Positions 10,564-21,021 of a stretch of 64,000 nucleotides of DNA are shown here, one piece after another. Both the position numbers and the translations under genes were made by a program. Under the pieces are notes generated by a model. It worked only from the letters and a program-made list of their open reading frames with translations. It was not told where the DNA came from and did not search any database. Each line of letters opens with the position of its first letter. The stretch's first letter is position 1. This DNA comes from Macrothele yani (lineage: Eukaryota; Arthropoda; Arachnida; Araneae; Macrothelidae): NCBI GenBank assembly GCA_039090855.1, contig CM076991.1:103924021-103988020 (forward strand), read 5' to 3'.

Positions 10564-12990
10564 TCAGCGACGCTGCCATTGGTTACAACAGTGCTGGAAG
10601 TCTTCATGTGAGAGGCTCTGCAGAGCCGTCGTCGCGGCTGACTGGACGTTTGCAACAGTACCAAAATGGTGTCCTTTCAGGTGCGTTTTGATTTTCGGGA
10701 ACAAAACAAAAGTCACAAGGTGCCAAGACGTGGCTGTAGAAAGGGGGTGAGGAAGGGCAGGCCTGTTTTTCCGCGCCAGAAATTCCCTCGCAGCCAATGA
10801 TGTGACTCGTCGCATTGTCATGATGAATGAACCGCGTTCCCACCAAGTCACGACGCACTCGCGGAACCGTTCTCCTAAAACACACTAGGATCGGTAAGTA
10901 AAAAGTCTGATTGACTGTCTGTCCTCGTGGTACAAATTATTTGTGCACCACTTCTTGACAGTCAAAAAATCCGGTGAGCATTGATTTCAATTTCGATTTG
11001 CTCATGAGAAGTTTCTTCAGTCGAGGTGAAAAGGGAGTTCGCCATTTTGAGCTCTGCCTTTTTTTTTTTTTTTTTTTCGGGATCGTACTCAAACATCCAT
11101 GTTTTATCCCCAGTAATCACTCTACGCAAAAAATCTGGTTCAGTTGTCACACGATCCAACAGTTCTTGGGAAATGAACATACGATTCTCCTTCTGCTCAT
11201 CGGACATGATTTTTGGGACGAGTTTTGCGCAAATCTTCCTCATGTTGAGATTTTCCGTAATGATTCGATGAACCCACCGTATTTGGCACTCTGACTTCAT
11301 CTGCGATTAGTCGGACATTTAAACGTCGGTCCCGTTCCAGAGCAGCTTTGATGGCGGCCACATTGTCATCGGTTCTTGACGTTGAAGGTCGCCCTGAGCG
11401 CTGCACATGCTCAACGGCTTCCCTTCCATTCTTGAAGGCTTTGTGCCACCTGAAAACTTGGGCTGGTGACAAAGCTGTGTCCCCATAGGCTGTCTTTAGC
11501 CTGTCTCGTTCATTTCGTTGACGCCACTTCTTCGACACTCACTTCGTCGACACTATACATGCAAACAGTCGATTCCTCAAAATTTAAGTAAAATCTACAG
11601 TTTTCAATTTAGAACCACCAAATTTGGTATACTATCTCATGGTACTCTAACTTAGACCTACACGGTTTTCGGAAAGGGGTCGGAGCCCGGGGTCAATGGT
11701 CAATACAACATTTTCGTAAAATCTACAGTTTTAAATTTGGAACCACTAAATTTGGTATACTATCTCATTGTACACTTACACCAATTTAGACCATAGACGG
11801 AAGGAGTCGAGGCCCGGGGTCAAGGGGGGCCTTATACAAAATTTTCGTAAAATCTACATTTCCAATTTAGGACCACCAAATTTGGTATACTATCTCATGG
11901 TACTCTAACTTTGACCGTACACGGTTTTTGGAAGGGGTCGGGGCGCTGCGTCAAGGGGCCCCATACAACATTTTCGTAAAATCTGCAGCTTTCAATTTGC
12001 AACCACCAAATTTGGTATACTATCTCATTGTACTCTTACACCAATTTAGACCGTAGACGGAAGAGGTCGGGGCCCGGGGTCAAGGGGGCCCCATACAAAA
12101 TTTTCGTAAAATCTACAATTTTCGATTCAGAACCACCAAATTTGGTATACTACAGTATCTCACCGTACATGTTTTTTGGAAGGGGTCGGGACCCGGGGTA
12201 AAGGGAGCCAAATACAAAGTTTTCTCGAAAATTTCCATTTTTTACTTAAGAACTGCAACACAATTCTGCACTCTAATACCCTATCTGCGAGCTAAGTTAG
12301 AGTACCATGAGATAGTATACCAAATTTGGTGGTTCTAAATTGAAAACTGTAGATGTTACGAAACAGTTGTGTGGAGGCCCCCTTCAACCGGGGCCCGACC
12401 CCTTCCTTCTATGGTCAAAGTTGGTGTAAGGGTACAGTGAGATAGTATACTAAATTTGGAGGTTCTAAATTGAAAACTGTTGATTTTAAGAAAATGTGGT
12501 ATGGGGCCCCCTTGACCCCGGGCTCGGACCCCTTCCAAAAACCGTGTACCGTCTAAGTTAGAATACCATGAGATAGTATACCAAATTTGGTGGTTCTAAA
12601 TTGAAAACTGTAGATTTTACGAAAATTTCGTATGGGGCCCCTTTCACGCCGGGCCCGAACTCTTCCATAAACCGTCTACGATCTGAGTTACAGTACCATG
12701 AGATAGTATACCAAATTTGGTGGTTCTGAACTTTTTTCGATTTTTTGGGAATCGACTGTTTGCAAATACTGTATAGTGTCGACGAAGTGAGTGTCGACAA
12801 AATGAGTTGTCGACGAAGTGAACCAGACCCGTTTTTAGCATCTCTAAGGTTTCTGCGACTGTTTTTTCAAGTTTTACGCAAAATTTGATTGCGTAACGCC
12901 GCTCGACGTTCCTTTGCATTTTCGTCTGTAGCGAGTGTGAAAAACAAGGGTGCACTTTTTTAACGTTTCGACGCTTCGAAAGGCTCGCCC
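10564..12990 (-). pseudogene. mariner transposase split by an insertion
   Basis: The N-terminal part at 12840-12930 reads ERRYAIKFCVKLEKTVAETL then EMLKT; the remainder resumes at 11491 with AYGDTALSPAQVFRWHKAF and DGRE-like and SGRPSTSRTDDNVA blocks. The two parts join in frame if the foldback insertion and one duplicated copy of its target are removed. Catalytic motifs remain as VITGDKTW (~11120), HHDNATSH (~10820) and LAPCDF (~10700). Frameshifts and an expanded T/A run at 11060-11080 further disable it. DD34D mariner by motif. Confidence 0.85.
11501..12830. mobile_element. Foldback/MULE-like element with tandem-repeat inverted arms
   Basis: Two long arms are inverted copies. The left arm (11501-12240) holds five 130-bp units, marked by AAATTTGGTAT at 11620, 11748, 11878, 12008 and 12138; the right arm (about 12290-12830) holds four inverted units with landmarks near 12321, 12451, 12582 and 12712. 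The outer ends match after inversion (GTCTSGTTCAYTTCGTYGAC). Flanking 9-bp duplications are GTCTTTAGC (11492-11500) and GTTTTTAGC (12831-12839). No transposase is present. The 9-bp duplication and tandem-repeat arms fit Foldback (P superfamily) or Mutator-like elements; the superfamily is not settled. Confidence 0.85.
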
Positions 12991-13330
12991 TCAATTGAGG
13001 ATGGTCCAGTGGTTTACCAGACATACCCACGCAACAACCTGCAGCGCCACCTGCTTCCCACGATCATCGTGGTGAGCGTCAACAAGCAATTCTCATTTAT
13101 GGGGGGACGGACTACGTATGCCTTTTGCTGCAGTCATCATCATCTTTAAATAATGCACAGCATTCCCGTTAGGAGGTGAAAAGGTCAAAACTTTTTTCTT
13201 GTAATCTCTGCTTCCGGGAGACGTGCAGACACCGGGAAAAAACTAGTCAATACATAGTTCCCAAATCTGAGGTCAGCTGGATCTTGCACTTTTCTTGAGA
13301 TGTACTAGTTTTTTCTTGATTAATAATAAG

Positions 13331-13880
13331 GCTCATAGAATTACTTGTCTCTGTAAGTTTATAAGTGCTCTGAGAAATTTCTTCACAAGGGTATCTCCTT
13401 TTATATTTTCCAAGGCGAAACTAGACAGCATTGGCACTTCTGCCACTTGGGACTGAATAACTCTCTGAGACTGGTTTCCATAAATTAAGGGGAAGAGAGA
13501 AAAATTGCGATTACTTGTGGAAGAAGTGTTCGAAATGCATGAAAATTGGGCATATGACGTGAAATGTAATGCGGAATCAGGATATTGTATGCTAATGAGT
13601 GACGATGGCATATCAATTTACACAAATGAGCCGCAGAAAAAAAGAGGATGTTGCGGAAGTGTGCGTCACATCGTTTGCCGAGTGTAAAGAAAGCATTTTG
13701 AGATAGATTTGATTTAATGGCTCCGAGGCATCATTTAACAGATCAACTGAGATGGCCAGAGTTAGATCGACGTTGCATGTGAGTCTTTCTGTGGTCCCCA
13801 GATGTGAAATTAATTCCAAAATACTCAATTAGCTTCCCGAAATACAGCGAAGGAAGGTCTAAGATTACAACATCGGTAGA
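13331..13880. other. No gene recognised
   Basis: Two short opposing frames (13333-13611 minus, 13505-13687 plus) have no recognisable domain. Nothing else was identified. Confidence 0.4.
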
Positions 13881-14345
13881 TGATTAAAATCTCCAATTAA
13901 CAGCGCTGAAGGACAGGACTACAACCCACACACAGCTACAATCTGCCCTTGCCGCGGCTAAATAATCGTATCTGCTTCCACTGGGGTGCATCACAAAGGA
14001 GGTTTCATGCAAAGCGACTATCAGTACTCTTCACAGATGAGTCCTGATTTGCTTTGCACAGTGATTCTAAGCGTGCTCTGATCTGGGGAGAACGAGAGAC
14101 ACGCTATCGTCCTTCCGTGACCCGCTGTCATTCTTATATGACTTATGGTGGTGGTAGCGTGCTGGTTTCCTGTAGAATCTCATTAGGTGGACGCACAGAT
14201 CAGTATATGTTTCCAATGGGAACAATGAGTGCTCGACGCTATATAAATGATGTCCTGAACCCCTATGTATCCATTATGATGGTGCTATATGTGATACATT
14301 TCTCCTACAAGACGATAATGCCCGTCCCCACCAAGTGAGCCTGGG
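13880..14345 (+). pseudogene. Tc1-like transposase fragment
   Basis: Contains the first catalytic region, readable as FTDES followed by FALHSDSKRALIWGE and a GGGSVLV block, then LGGRTDQYMFP. These are hallmarks of the catalytic core of Tc1-like transposases. The N-terminal DNA-binding region and the third catalytic motif are missing, and several frame changes are required. No terminal repeats were found. Confidence 0.7.
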
Positions 14346-14599
14346 AGAACAAAATTTCAAGAGAAGACAAGGCCGTAGCCATGGAAGGGTTTTAAGGGTT
14401 TTTCAAATCAGGAGTGAGGAGCCTGCGGCCCTCTAGGCCATTAATTGCACGGCCTACTGAGAGAATTCATAATTTTCAGAACAAATCCTTTTATTTTTAT
14501 TAATATGTTTTGTTCGACTTTTTTTTTTATTTTGATCTTAAAATCCCCGTATTTGAAATACCGTAGAGTAAAAGAAGATTTAACGAAATAATGCTCCGC

Positions 14600-14880
14600 G
14601 ACTGACGTTCACAATTAAAACATTAATAAGTCATAAGGGCTATTTTGACACCTGTCACGCTCATGATTTCGTTCTATGGCTCCTAAAGATCTACAGATGG
14701 AATTGATTGACCACTTAGAAGATGGCATTTTAAAGACCTTATTTGACGCTAAGAAAGATCCATTTGAAATATGGAAAAATACAATTAAATACCATGCCTT
14801 CGGCAATATGCACGAAAATTGTGTTCTTGCTTTTCAACCACTTATTGCTGCGAATCTACATTCTCCTACCTAACCCAAAT
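14600..14880 (+). pseudogene. hAT-type transposase C-terminal fragment
   Basis: The frame 14676-14873 reads PKDLQMELIDHLEDGILKTLF, then DPFEIWKNTIKYHAFGN. The pattern resembles the late catalytic/dimerisation region of hAT transposases of the GTF2IRD2/ZBED-like group. The preceding GC-rich block at 14412-14455 (CTGCGGCCC) may be part of the same insertion. Only about 65 codons are visible. Confidence 0.5.
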
Positions 14881-14964
14881 CAAGACACCCTTAAAGCCAC
14901 AAATGACGGATACCAAGCTTGAGAATCAGCTGAAAGTGCAGACCTCCATGTTGTAACTACTATA

Positions 14965-16336
14965 CCGTGCGAATTAATTGGGACAAGTTATTTTATTCTC
15001 AGAATTGTAATCTGATCGCCAGTTGATGTCGGAAACAGACGTAAACTGGTTTTATCAGCTGTGAGGTGGTGTGACTGTTTGAACTTGATAGTAAGAATGT
15101 GGTTTGACCGGTTTTAAATAGAATATAGGCACTTCAGCTTGAGTTGTGAGATTTCGTGTGTGACAGGTGGATGTTAGTTTTTGCTCTCTGTGAGTACGTG
15201 TTGCTTTCGTGTATTGAAAAATGGATATTTCCACAAGGAAGCGTGCAAAAAATAATGGCTCTGAAGGATCACACTTCTATGACAGTGAGAGATATCGCTT
15301 CTGCAGTTGGTGTAGGCAAATCAAGTGTATCAATACTGCTTACGCGATACAATGCATCTGGATCATCGTCTCCAAAAAGGAGAGGTAAATGTGGAAGAAA
15401 ACGAAAAACAACTCCACGAACCCATAAATATCTAATCAGAAATAGTAAAATGAATCCAAAAAAAAAAAAAAAAAAAAAAAAAACAAGCACCGACCTTCAA
15501 AGAGATTTATTGGCTAGCGGTTGTGATGTTAGTGATTCAACTGTACGCCATAGGCTTCTGGAAGTTGGCCGGAAGGCAAGAAGACCAACGGGAAAAACAT
15601 AATTTGAATGCAAAAATGAAGATAAAACGTTTAGCATGGGCCAAAAAATATGAATCATGGACTGCTGACGACTGGAAAAAGGTAATTTTCAGTGATGAAA
15701 CTCATTTATTTGTGCAGGGTTACCAAGCAAATGTCGTTTGACGAAGCAACTGTGAACCCTTAAAACCCGAGCATGTCAAAAAAACTGTAAAACACCCTCT
15801 GAAACAGATGTTTTGGGGGTTTTTCACATCAAATGGCACTGGAAGCTTAGTTCCTGTTTAAGGTATGATGAATTCATCCAAGTACTTAGAAATATTACAA
15901 CGTAGGATTGTTCCATTCTTGCAAACATTTGACGGGACATTTCAACATGACTTGGCCCCATGTCACAATTCGAAATTGGTCAAGAATTTCATGCTGGAAA
16001 ATCAAATTCATTTGCTTGATTGGCCTGGAAATTCACCAGACTTAAATCCCATAGAAAACTTGTGGAATATTTTGAAGAGACGTTTAGGTAAAATGGACTG
16101 TACAACCAAAGAACGCATGATAACGAATGCTTAAAAGTGCGGTTCCACGATTATGAAATCAAAAATATGTGCACTCAATTAGTGGAGTCGATGCCAAAAC
16201 GAATTCAAGAGGTCATTTCTGCTAAAGGAGGACATACTTCATACTAATACAGTGTTTATCAAGGCATAGAATGATATAAAGGCATAGTTTTGTAAAAAAG
16301 AGTGATTTTTTACTTTGTCCCAATTAATTTGCACAG
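14965..16336 (+). mobile_element. Tc1-like element, family T1, with intact ends
   Basis: TA flanks at 14963-14964 and 16337-16338. Ends match after inversion: left CCGTGCGAATTAATTGGGAC, right (minus strand) CTGTGCAAATTAATTGGGAC. Length is 1,372 bp. It carries a single broken transposase in the plus direction. Terminal repeats are still ~90 percent alike by eye, suggesting a moderately young copy. Confidence 0.9.
15255..16245 (+). pseudogene. Tc1-like DD34E transposase, frameshifted
   Basis: The N-terminal helix-turn-helix reads MTVRDIASAVGVGKSSVSI, followed by a basic linker (KRRGKCGRKRKTTPR). The catalytic triad is visible: FSDETH (~15690), QHDLAPCHNS (~15945) and SPDLNPIENLW (~16040), with exactly 34 residues between the second Asp and Glu. 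A run of about 22 A at 15458-15482 adds a poly-Lys insertion. A frame change near 15580-15620 and stops near 15740, 15860 and 16130 inactivate it. The C terminus matches RGGHTSY-type endings. Confidence 0.88.
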
Positions 16337-16338
16337 TA

Positions 16339-17464
16339 TGGAAAATATCCAAAAGCTTTGCAAAAAAAAAAAAAAAAGCAGTCGCAACAGTCATTATAAG
16401 GGTAGTTGACTTTAGAATTAACATTTTTTTCATTTCTTGAAGTTAGTTAGTACATAGTAAGATTTTTTCAAAATAATGTACATTTTGAAGTATATCTAAT
16501 TAAAGTGTCTTATATTATTAGCTAACTTAATGAACTAACTTAATCAGATAACTTAATGCGGCCTTAAAACGTGTAAATGTTCCCCACTTCTAGTTTAAAC
16601 CCTCCCCGAATAGTTTAAAATTCTCAAAAATAAAATAATTATTATGTAAATTTTTGCTAGTAAATCGACAGCGCTACGCAGACGACCAATCACAAAAAAA
16701 CCACCGGCGCCCCTCCCTGGATAATGATTCTGTCACGTGAGACATGAATTTGTGGAAAAGAAAATAGGACACCATACCTAGAAATGAAAGTCCTAGTATA
16801 ACCATTGAAGCATTGTCTCATTGAAACAAAAATCTTTTTCCGAATATTCATTTCCTGGTAAAGGTGCTCAGTACTCTTTCTGTTTCAAGTAGCATTCCGG
16901 AACGAACCTCTTCATCCCTGAGACGTTTGAACACATACGAAATTCTGCAGGGCATGAGACTACTTCTACGTTGTTTTAACACATCAAAATACTAAGAAAT
17001 AGTTCCTAAATGAAAGAAACCTTCACGGCCAGACGAAACATGTAAACAACAGAAGTCAACTTACGGAAAAGATGCTTATTCAGGATGTAGTACACACATC
17101 GTAACATAGCATATTGTAGTGAACACTAAACACACCACACATTATCACAACACTCCTATCAATAATCAGTTTACAACCCAACGCTCTCTCTGACAACTCT
17201 CTCTCTTTCAACGCTCTCAAGCAATAGATCAGTCGTCGTTTTTACCTGTTGTTCTTATCAAAACTCAGGCATACGTCACGTGCATTCAACCTCAATTGTG
17301 TTGCCAAACGTATTCGTTTGAGAGAAAGATATCACGTTAAGAGTGAAGAATAACAGAGTAAACTCAATATTTACATAGGGAAAGAAACTAAAAAGGAAAG
17401 TTAATTTAGAATATACGTCACACGAGGTTAAATAGATTGGCTGTTATGAGCATCCATAGAGACA
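16339..17464. other. No feature recognised
   Basis: AT-rich sequence between two Tc1-like elements. A 15-base A run at 16360-16376 lies just inside the preceding element's flank region. No coding motif or repeat relationship was seen. Confidence 0.4.
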
Positions 17465-17466
17465 TA

Positions 17467-18703
17467 CACTATGTTGACAAAGGTCATCGGACACCCCTTC
17501 AAAATCAAATGCACGGATACGCACGGAAGATGCGCGGTACAGCTGCAAACGGTATAAAACAAGCCTGCAGCTAATCGCGATCATACGCACTGTGAGGTTG
17601 AGTGAAAATGTCGCGGCGGGAGAGAACTACCTTTGAGAAAGGAAATAGTGTTGGGTTTTATATTAGTGGGTTGTCCATAAAAGAAGCTGAGAGGCGTTTA
17701 TACATACCCAAGTCAATTGTTTTGGATGAACTGAATAAGTGGAAGACACATGGTGTGCCTGAAGCAGCAAACCGAACCGGCAGACCAAAGAAAATCAGTG
17801 ATAGAGGACGTCGAAGCCTCAGGAGAGTCGTTATAGCTAATTGACGGAGTACTGCACAAGACCTCAGTGTACAAGTGAGTAAAAATGATGGAACCTCGGT
17901 ATGTACGCGTACCATTCGCAGAGAACTTCATTCCATGAGTTGCCGTGGTCGTACAGCGGCTCATAAGCCTTTGATCTCCACTCGGAATGCTACTCGTCGT
18001 TTAGCATGGTGTAAAGAACATTTATCGTGGACCGTAGATCAAGGGAAACGGCTCCTTTGGACTGATGAATCCATATACATGATCAATCAGTTTGATGGCC
18101 GTGTGTGGGTATAGCGGCAGCGGGGGAACGCTATTTACCACAGTGTACTGTACCTACGGTCAACTTTGGAGTTGGCAGTGCACTCGTGTGGCGGTATGTT
18201 TCGTGGTATGGTCCTGCTCCATTGGTTGTCGTGGACAAACCTGCTAACCAGCACGTCTACCTCGATATTCTGGACAATTATGCCCTACCAACTCTGAGGC
18301 AATACTGTGGAACCGAGCCTTGTTGGTACCAACAGGAAAATGCACCGAGCCGTAAAGCAAAAGGACTGTTACGACGTGGTTTGACGATAATTCTGTATCT
18401 TGTGTGGACTGGACAGCACAGAGTCCTGATTTTTATCCCATAGAGCTTTTATGGGATGAATTAGAGAGCCGCATAAGAAGTTTGGTACCAAGGCCTACTA
18501 CTAAGCAACAGTTAGCGGCAGCACTATGTACTGAATGGAACTGCATACCTATCGCTGTGTTCCAAAACCTTGTCGAAAGCATGTCTTGAAGTGTCAGTGC
18601 ATGTACTAAGGCCAAAGGTGGACCAACACCGTACCATTGTATGTCAATAAATGCTATGTTGTGTTTCTCTTCTAGGTGTCCGGTGACTTTTGTCAACATA
18701 GAG
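17467..18703 (+). mobile_element. Tc1-like element, family T2, copy 1
   Basis: TA flanks at 17465-17466 and 18704-18705. Left end CACTATGTTGACAAAGGTCA, right end inverted CTCTATGTTGACAAAAGTCA; both continue into GGACACC-type sequence. Length 1,237 bp. A second copy of the same family, inverted, lies at 39342-40573. Confidence 0.9.
17602..18589 (+). pseudogene. Tc1-like transposase (T2 copy 1), broken
   Basis: The N-terminal paired-like helix-turn-helix reads GFYISGLSIKEAERRLYIPK, followed by the GRPKKISDRGRRSLRR linker. Catalytic motifs are LLWTDES (~18055), QQENAPSR (~18330, second catalytic Asp changed to Glu) and a shifted SPDFYPIELLWDELE (~18425). Stops occur at 17842 and 18112, and later segments are in other frames. 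The Asp-to-Glu change, besides the stops, would disable catalysis. Confidence 0.85.
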
Positions 18704-18705
18704 TA

Positions 18706-19165
18706 TACCTGAGTCCCTAAGATGTCAATAGATTTGTTGAAGAAAAAGGACGACGGCTAGCATTTGTGCTATAGGTGGACAGACATGTACTACTTTGAAC
18801 TTTGTGCTACTGCACTTCATGACAGTTTGCTGCATTACGTGTAAATAAAGAAAACAAAAAGATTTTGAGAATATAATCCTGTAATTATTTACTTAGTCTA
18901 TACAGATATCAATTTAATAAAAGAAAAAGGTATTGGGGCACACGACGTACTTTTAAAAGAGAGCGTAGAGAGATAGATATATATATATATTTGCGCAAGT
19001 AGTATAGCATATAAGTCAGTATTTGAAAAATGCGGAGTATTAAATAGAAAAATTTCGTATCTAAATAAAAAAAAATAATGTGACAGAGAAAAAAACTCAA
19101 CATATGTATAACGTACGGTGAAAATTCATTTTCAAATTCAGTAACCACCCTCCCCATAAAGTTTT
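18706..19165. other. AT-rich spacer with short TA microsatellite
   Basis: Contains a short (TA)n/GATA run at 18972-18991. No coding motif recognised. Confidence 0.5.
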
Positions 19166-19420
19166 CTGGCTACGGCCCTGGTCCTATGGATTGGCCAGCC
19201 AGGTCTCCCGACCTTAATCCGATCGAAGATCTAGGGAGACGTGTCGTTACCCTCAACTATCTGCAAAACCTATATCTGCAAAACAGGAAAGAGATTAGAT
19301 AGGCTTTCCACGAACAATGGTGGTTGTTACTTGCTGAACCTCCATCATCTACAGCATAAGGCATCGCTGTGAATCCTGTAAATTGCTGTGAGGAGTGACC
19401 ACATTCCCTATTGATGTACT
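19166..19420 (+). pseudogene. Tc1-like transposase C-terminal fragment
   Basis: Reads GPMDWPARSPDLNPIEDLGR, giving the third catalytic motif, then a degraded FHEQWWLL (EEW-type) helix. Only the last ~80 codons are present, and there are stops. No terminal repeats were found. Confidence 0.75.
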
Positions 19421-19699
19421 TTGGTTATTTCATTTTGGCAACCTATTTTTCATCTGGTTCTGTATGTGGTAATTTTTATCGGATTGAAGTGTTTTTTACG
19501 AAATGTTTAGGGTCTTTCTCCAGCACAGGATATGGTACTGGTTTTTTTACCAAATTTCAAAGCATTTCTCATGTATTTGTATAGTTATCGCCACTTTTCT
19601 GCTTTTTTCTTAATTTAGGGAAACAGTGTAGTTAGAGCCTCATCACTCGCTCGTTCAGCAATTCCAAACCACCTCAAAATGCAGGATGTCTATAAATGA

Positions 19700-21020
19700 A
19701 GTACACAACTTCAGTATGCTATTAAAACAAATACGATAGAAAAAAACTTACTTTGAACTTCAAGAGACGTGGCAAGTGTTAAAGTTTGTAAAGTCAGATG
19801 ATAGATGGCGCCAGGTGTATCATGTAATGAAAAATCCCGTCAAATACGGACTATAACAGACATAGCTTCCCCAGTGGAGAAAGTAGAGTGTGTGTTTCGG
19901 TTTGCGGAGTCAAAATCTCTAACAACAGTTCAGTGTAAGTTCGGAACGAAGTACGAGAGACAGCCGTCCACAAGAAGGAGCATCGAACAATGGGTAAATA
20001 AGTTCAAAGCAATAAGAAGTGCTTTGAAAGGCAAAAGCACTGAGAGATGTTCCATTTTGGACGAAAAGGTAGAAGACGCGTAAAGATTATTTAAGGAGCC
20101 CAAAGAAGTCCGTCCGCGTCGCCAGTCGTGAACTCGAAATACTCTGAGCAATAGTTCACAAGATTCTGCATAAACGTTTCCGCCTATATGCGTATAAAGT
20201 GCAGTTAGTTCCAAAACTTAGAGAGAATGATCAACCACGTCGAAAAGCATTTGCAGTAGGCATGCTTAATCTCATCGACGAAAACCCCACACTCCTTTCA
20301 CTGATCTGTTTCAGCGATGAGTTGACATTCCACGTTCCTGGCAGAGTGAATAAACATAACTGCTAAATCTGGGGCACGGAAAATCCCCATGTGGTCGTAG
20401 CACACGAGAGAGACATCCCGAAGGTTAATGTCTGGGCGGGCCTAATGGAAGACAGAGTGATGAGGCCCGTTTTCTTCGCTGAACCAACCGTTACTGGCAT
20501 AATGTACCTGGACATGTTTGAACAATTCGCAATTCCACAACTCCAGGATATTCAAGACATAATTTTCCAGCAAGATGGAGCACCTCCGCACTGGTCTTTG
20601 GATGTACGCCGATCTTTGGACCACCGTTTTCCAGGGCGTTGGATTGGACGTGGGGTCTGACGGAATGGCCACTCCATGATATTCCATGAGACTTATTATT
20701 TCGAGTGTTTTTGATGGCCACTCCGTCCTCCTATAATGTGCTCCATCCTCCTGATATTCCATGAGATTTATTATTTCGAGTATTTTTGATGGCCACTCCG
20801 TCCTCGTGATATCCCCCATTAGATTTTTTATTTCGAGCTTTATTAAGGACAATGCGTACAAGAAAAAGTTTACATCTATCACTGAGCTCAAGGAACGCAT
20901 TACTGCAGCCTTCTTCCTTGTTACACCTGACATTCTACAGCGTACGTAGGTCGAACTGGACTATCATTTAAACATCCTGCCAGCAACCAACGCAGCACAC
21001 GTGGAGATCTACTGACATAT
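19700..21020 (+). pseudogene. mariner/IS630-type transposase with internal triplication
   Basis: The N terminus reads VEKVECVFRFAESKSLTTVQ and FGTKYERQPSTRRSI-x-QWVNKFK, followed by GKSTER. Then come VISFSDE-like FSDELTFH (~20315), KVNVWAGL (~20425), a strong FFAEPTVTGIMYLDMFEQF and DIIFQQDGAPPHWSLDVRR (~20580, second catalytic Asp), a CDFFLW-equivalent region around 20660-20840 and the tail FIKDNAY, TPDILQR, VELDYHLNILPA. This family is widespread in arthropods (recalled pattern). Stops, frame changes and a 74-bp internal repeat break it. Confidence 0.8.
20655..20835. repeat. 74-bp tandem triplication inside the transposase
   Basis: The block ATTTCGAGTGTTTTTGATGG ending in CCACTCCGTCCTC recurs about 74 bp downstream (near 20689 and 20763), and a third partial unit precedes and follows it. 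The unit spans codons for the WPxRPPDIPxDFLF region, the third catalytic motif of the surrounding transposase. Confidence 0.8.
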
Positions 21021-21021
21021 A

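Larger units (their letters stand above)
10432..13116 (-). mobile_element. mariner element (interrupted by foldback element)
   Basis: TA flanks lie at 10430-10431 and 13117-13118. Ends match after inversion: left CGAAGTCCGTCTC...AATGAGAAT, right (minus strand) CGTAGTCCGTCCC...AATGAGAAT. Removing the inserted 1,330-bp foldback element and its 9-bp duplication leaves about 1,346 bp, a normal mariner length. It inserted into the ~150-bp repeat array of the surrounding pearl-like element. Confidence 0.88.
9250..13330 (-). mobile_element. Helitron/pearl-like element with ~150-bp core repeats (family Y), interrupted
   Basis: The left edge has an imperfect hairpin (AAGATGTCTTTT against AAAAGATCGTGCTT, 9269-9303), then a CCGTCCGTCC microsatellite, then about eight diverged ~150-bp units marked by GCTAGAGGGCGTA-type landmarks near 9452, 9616, 9763, 9924, 10055 and 10200. 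The array is split by a mariner at 10432-13116 and resumes at 13119-13330 with the same ATCTCTGCTTC landmark. Terminal hairpin plus CYGT/ACRG microsatellite plus ~150-bp core repeats is the layout of pearl/mini-Helitron elements. The homologous copy at 30880-33085 is in the opposite orientation. Confidence 0.65.
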
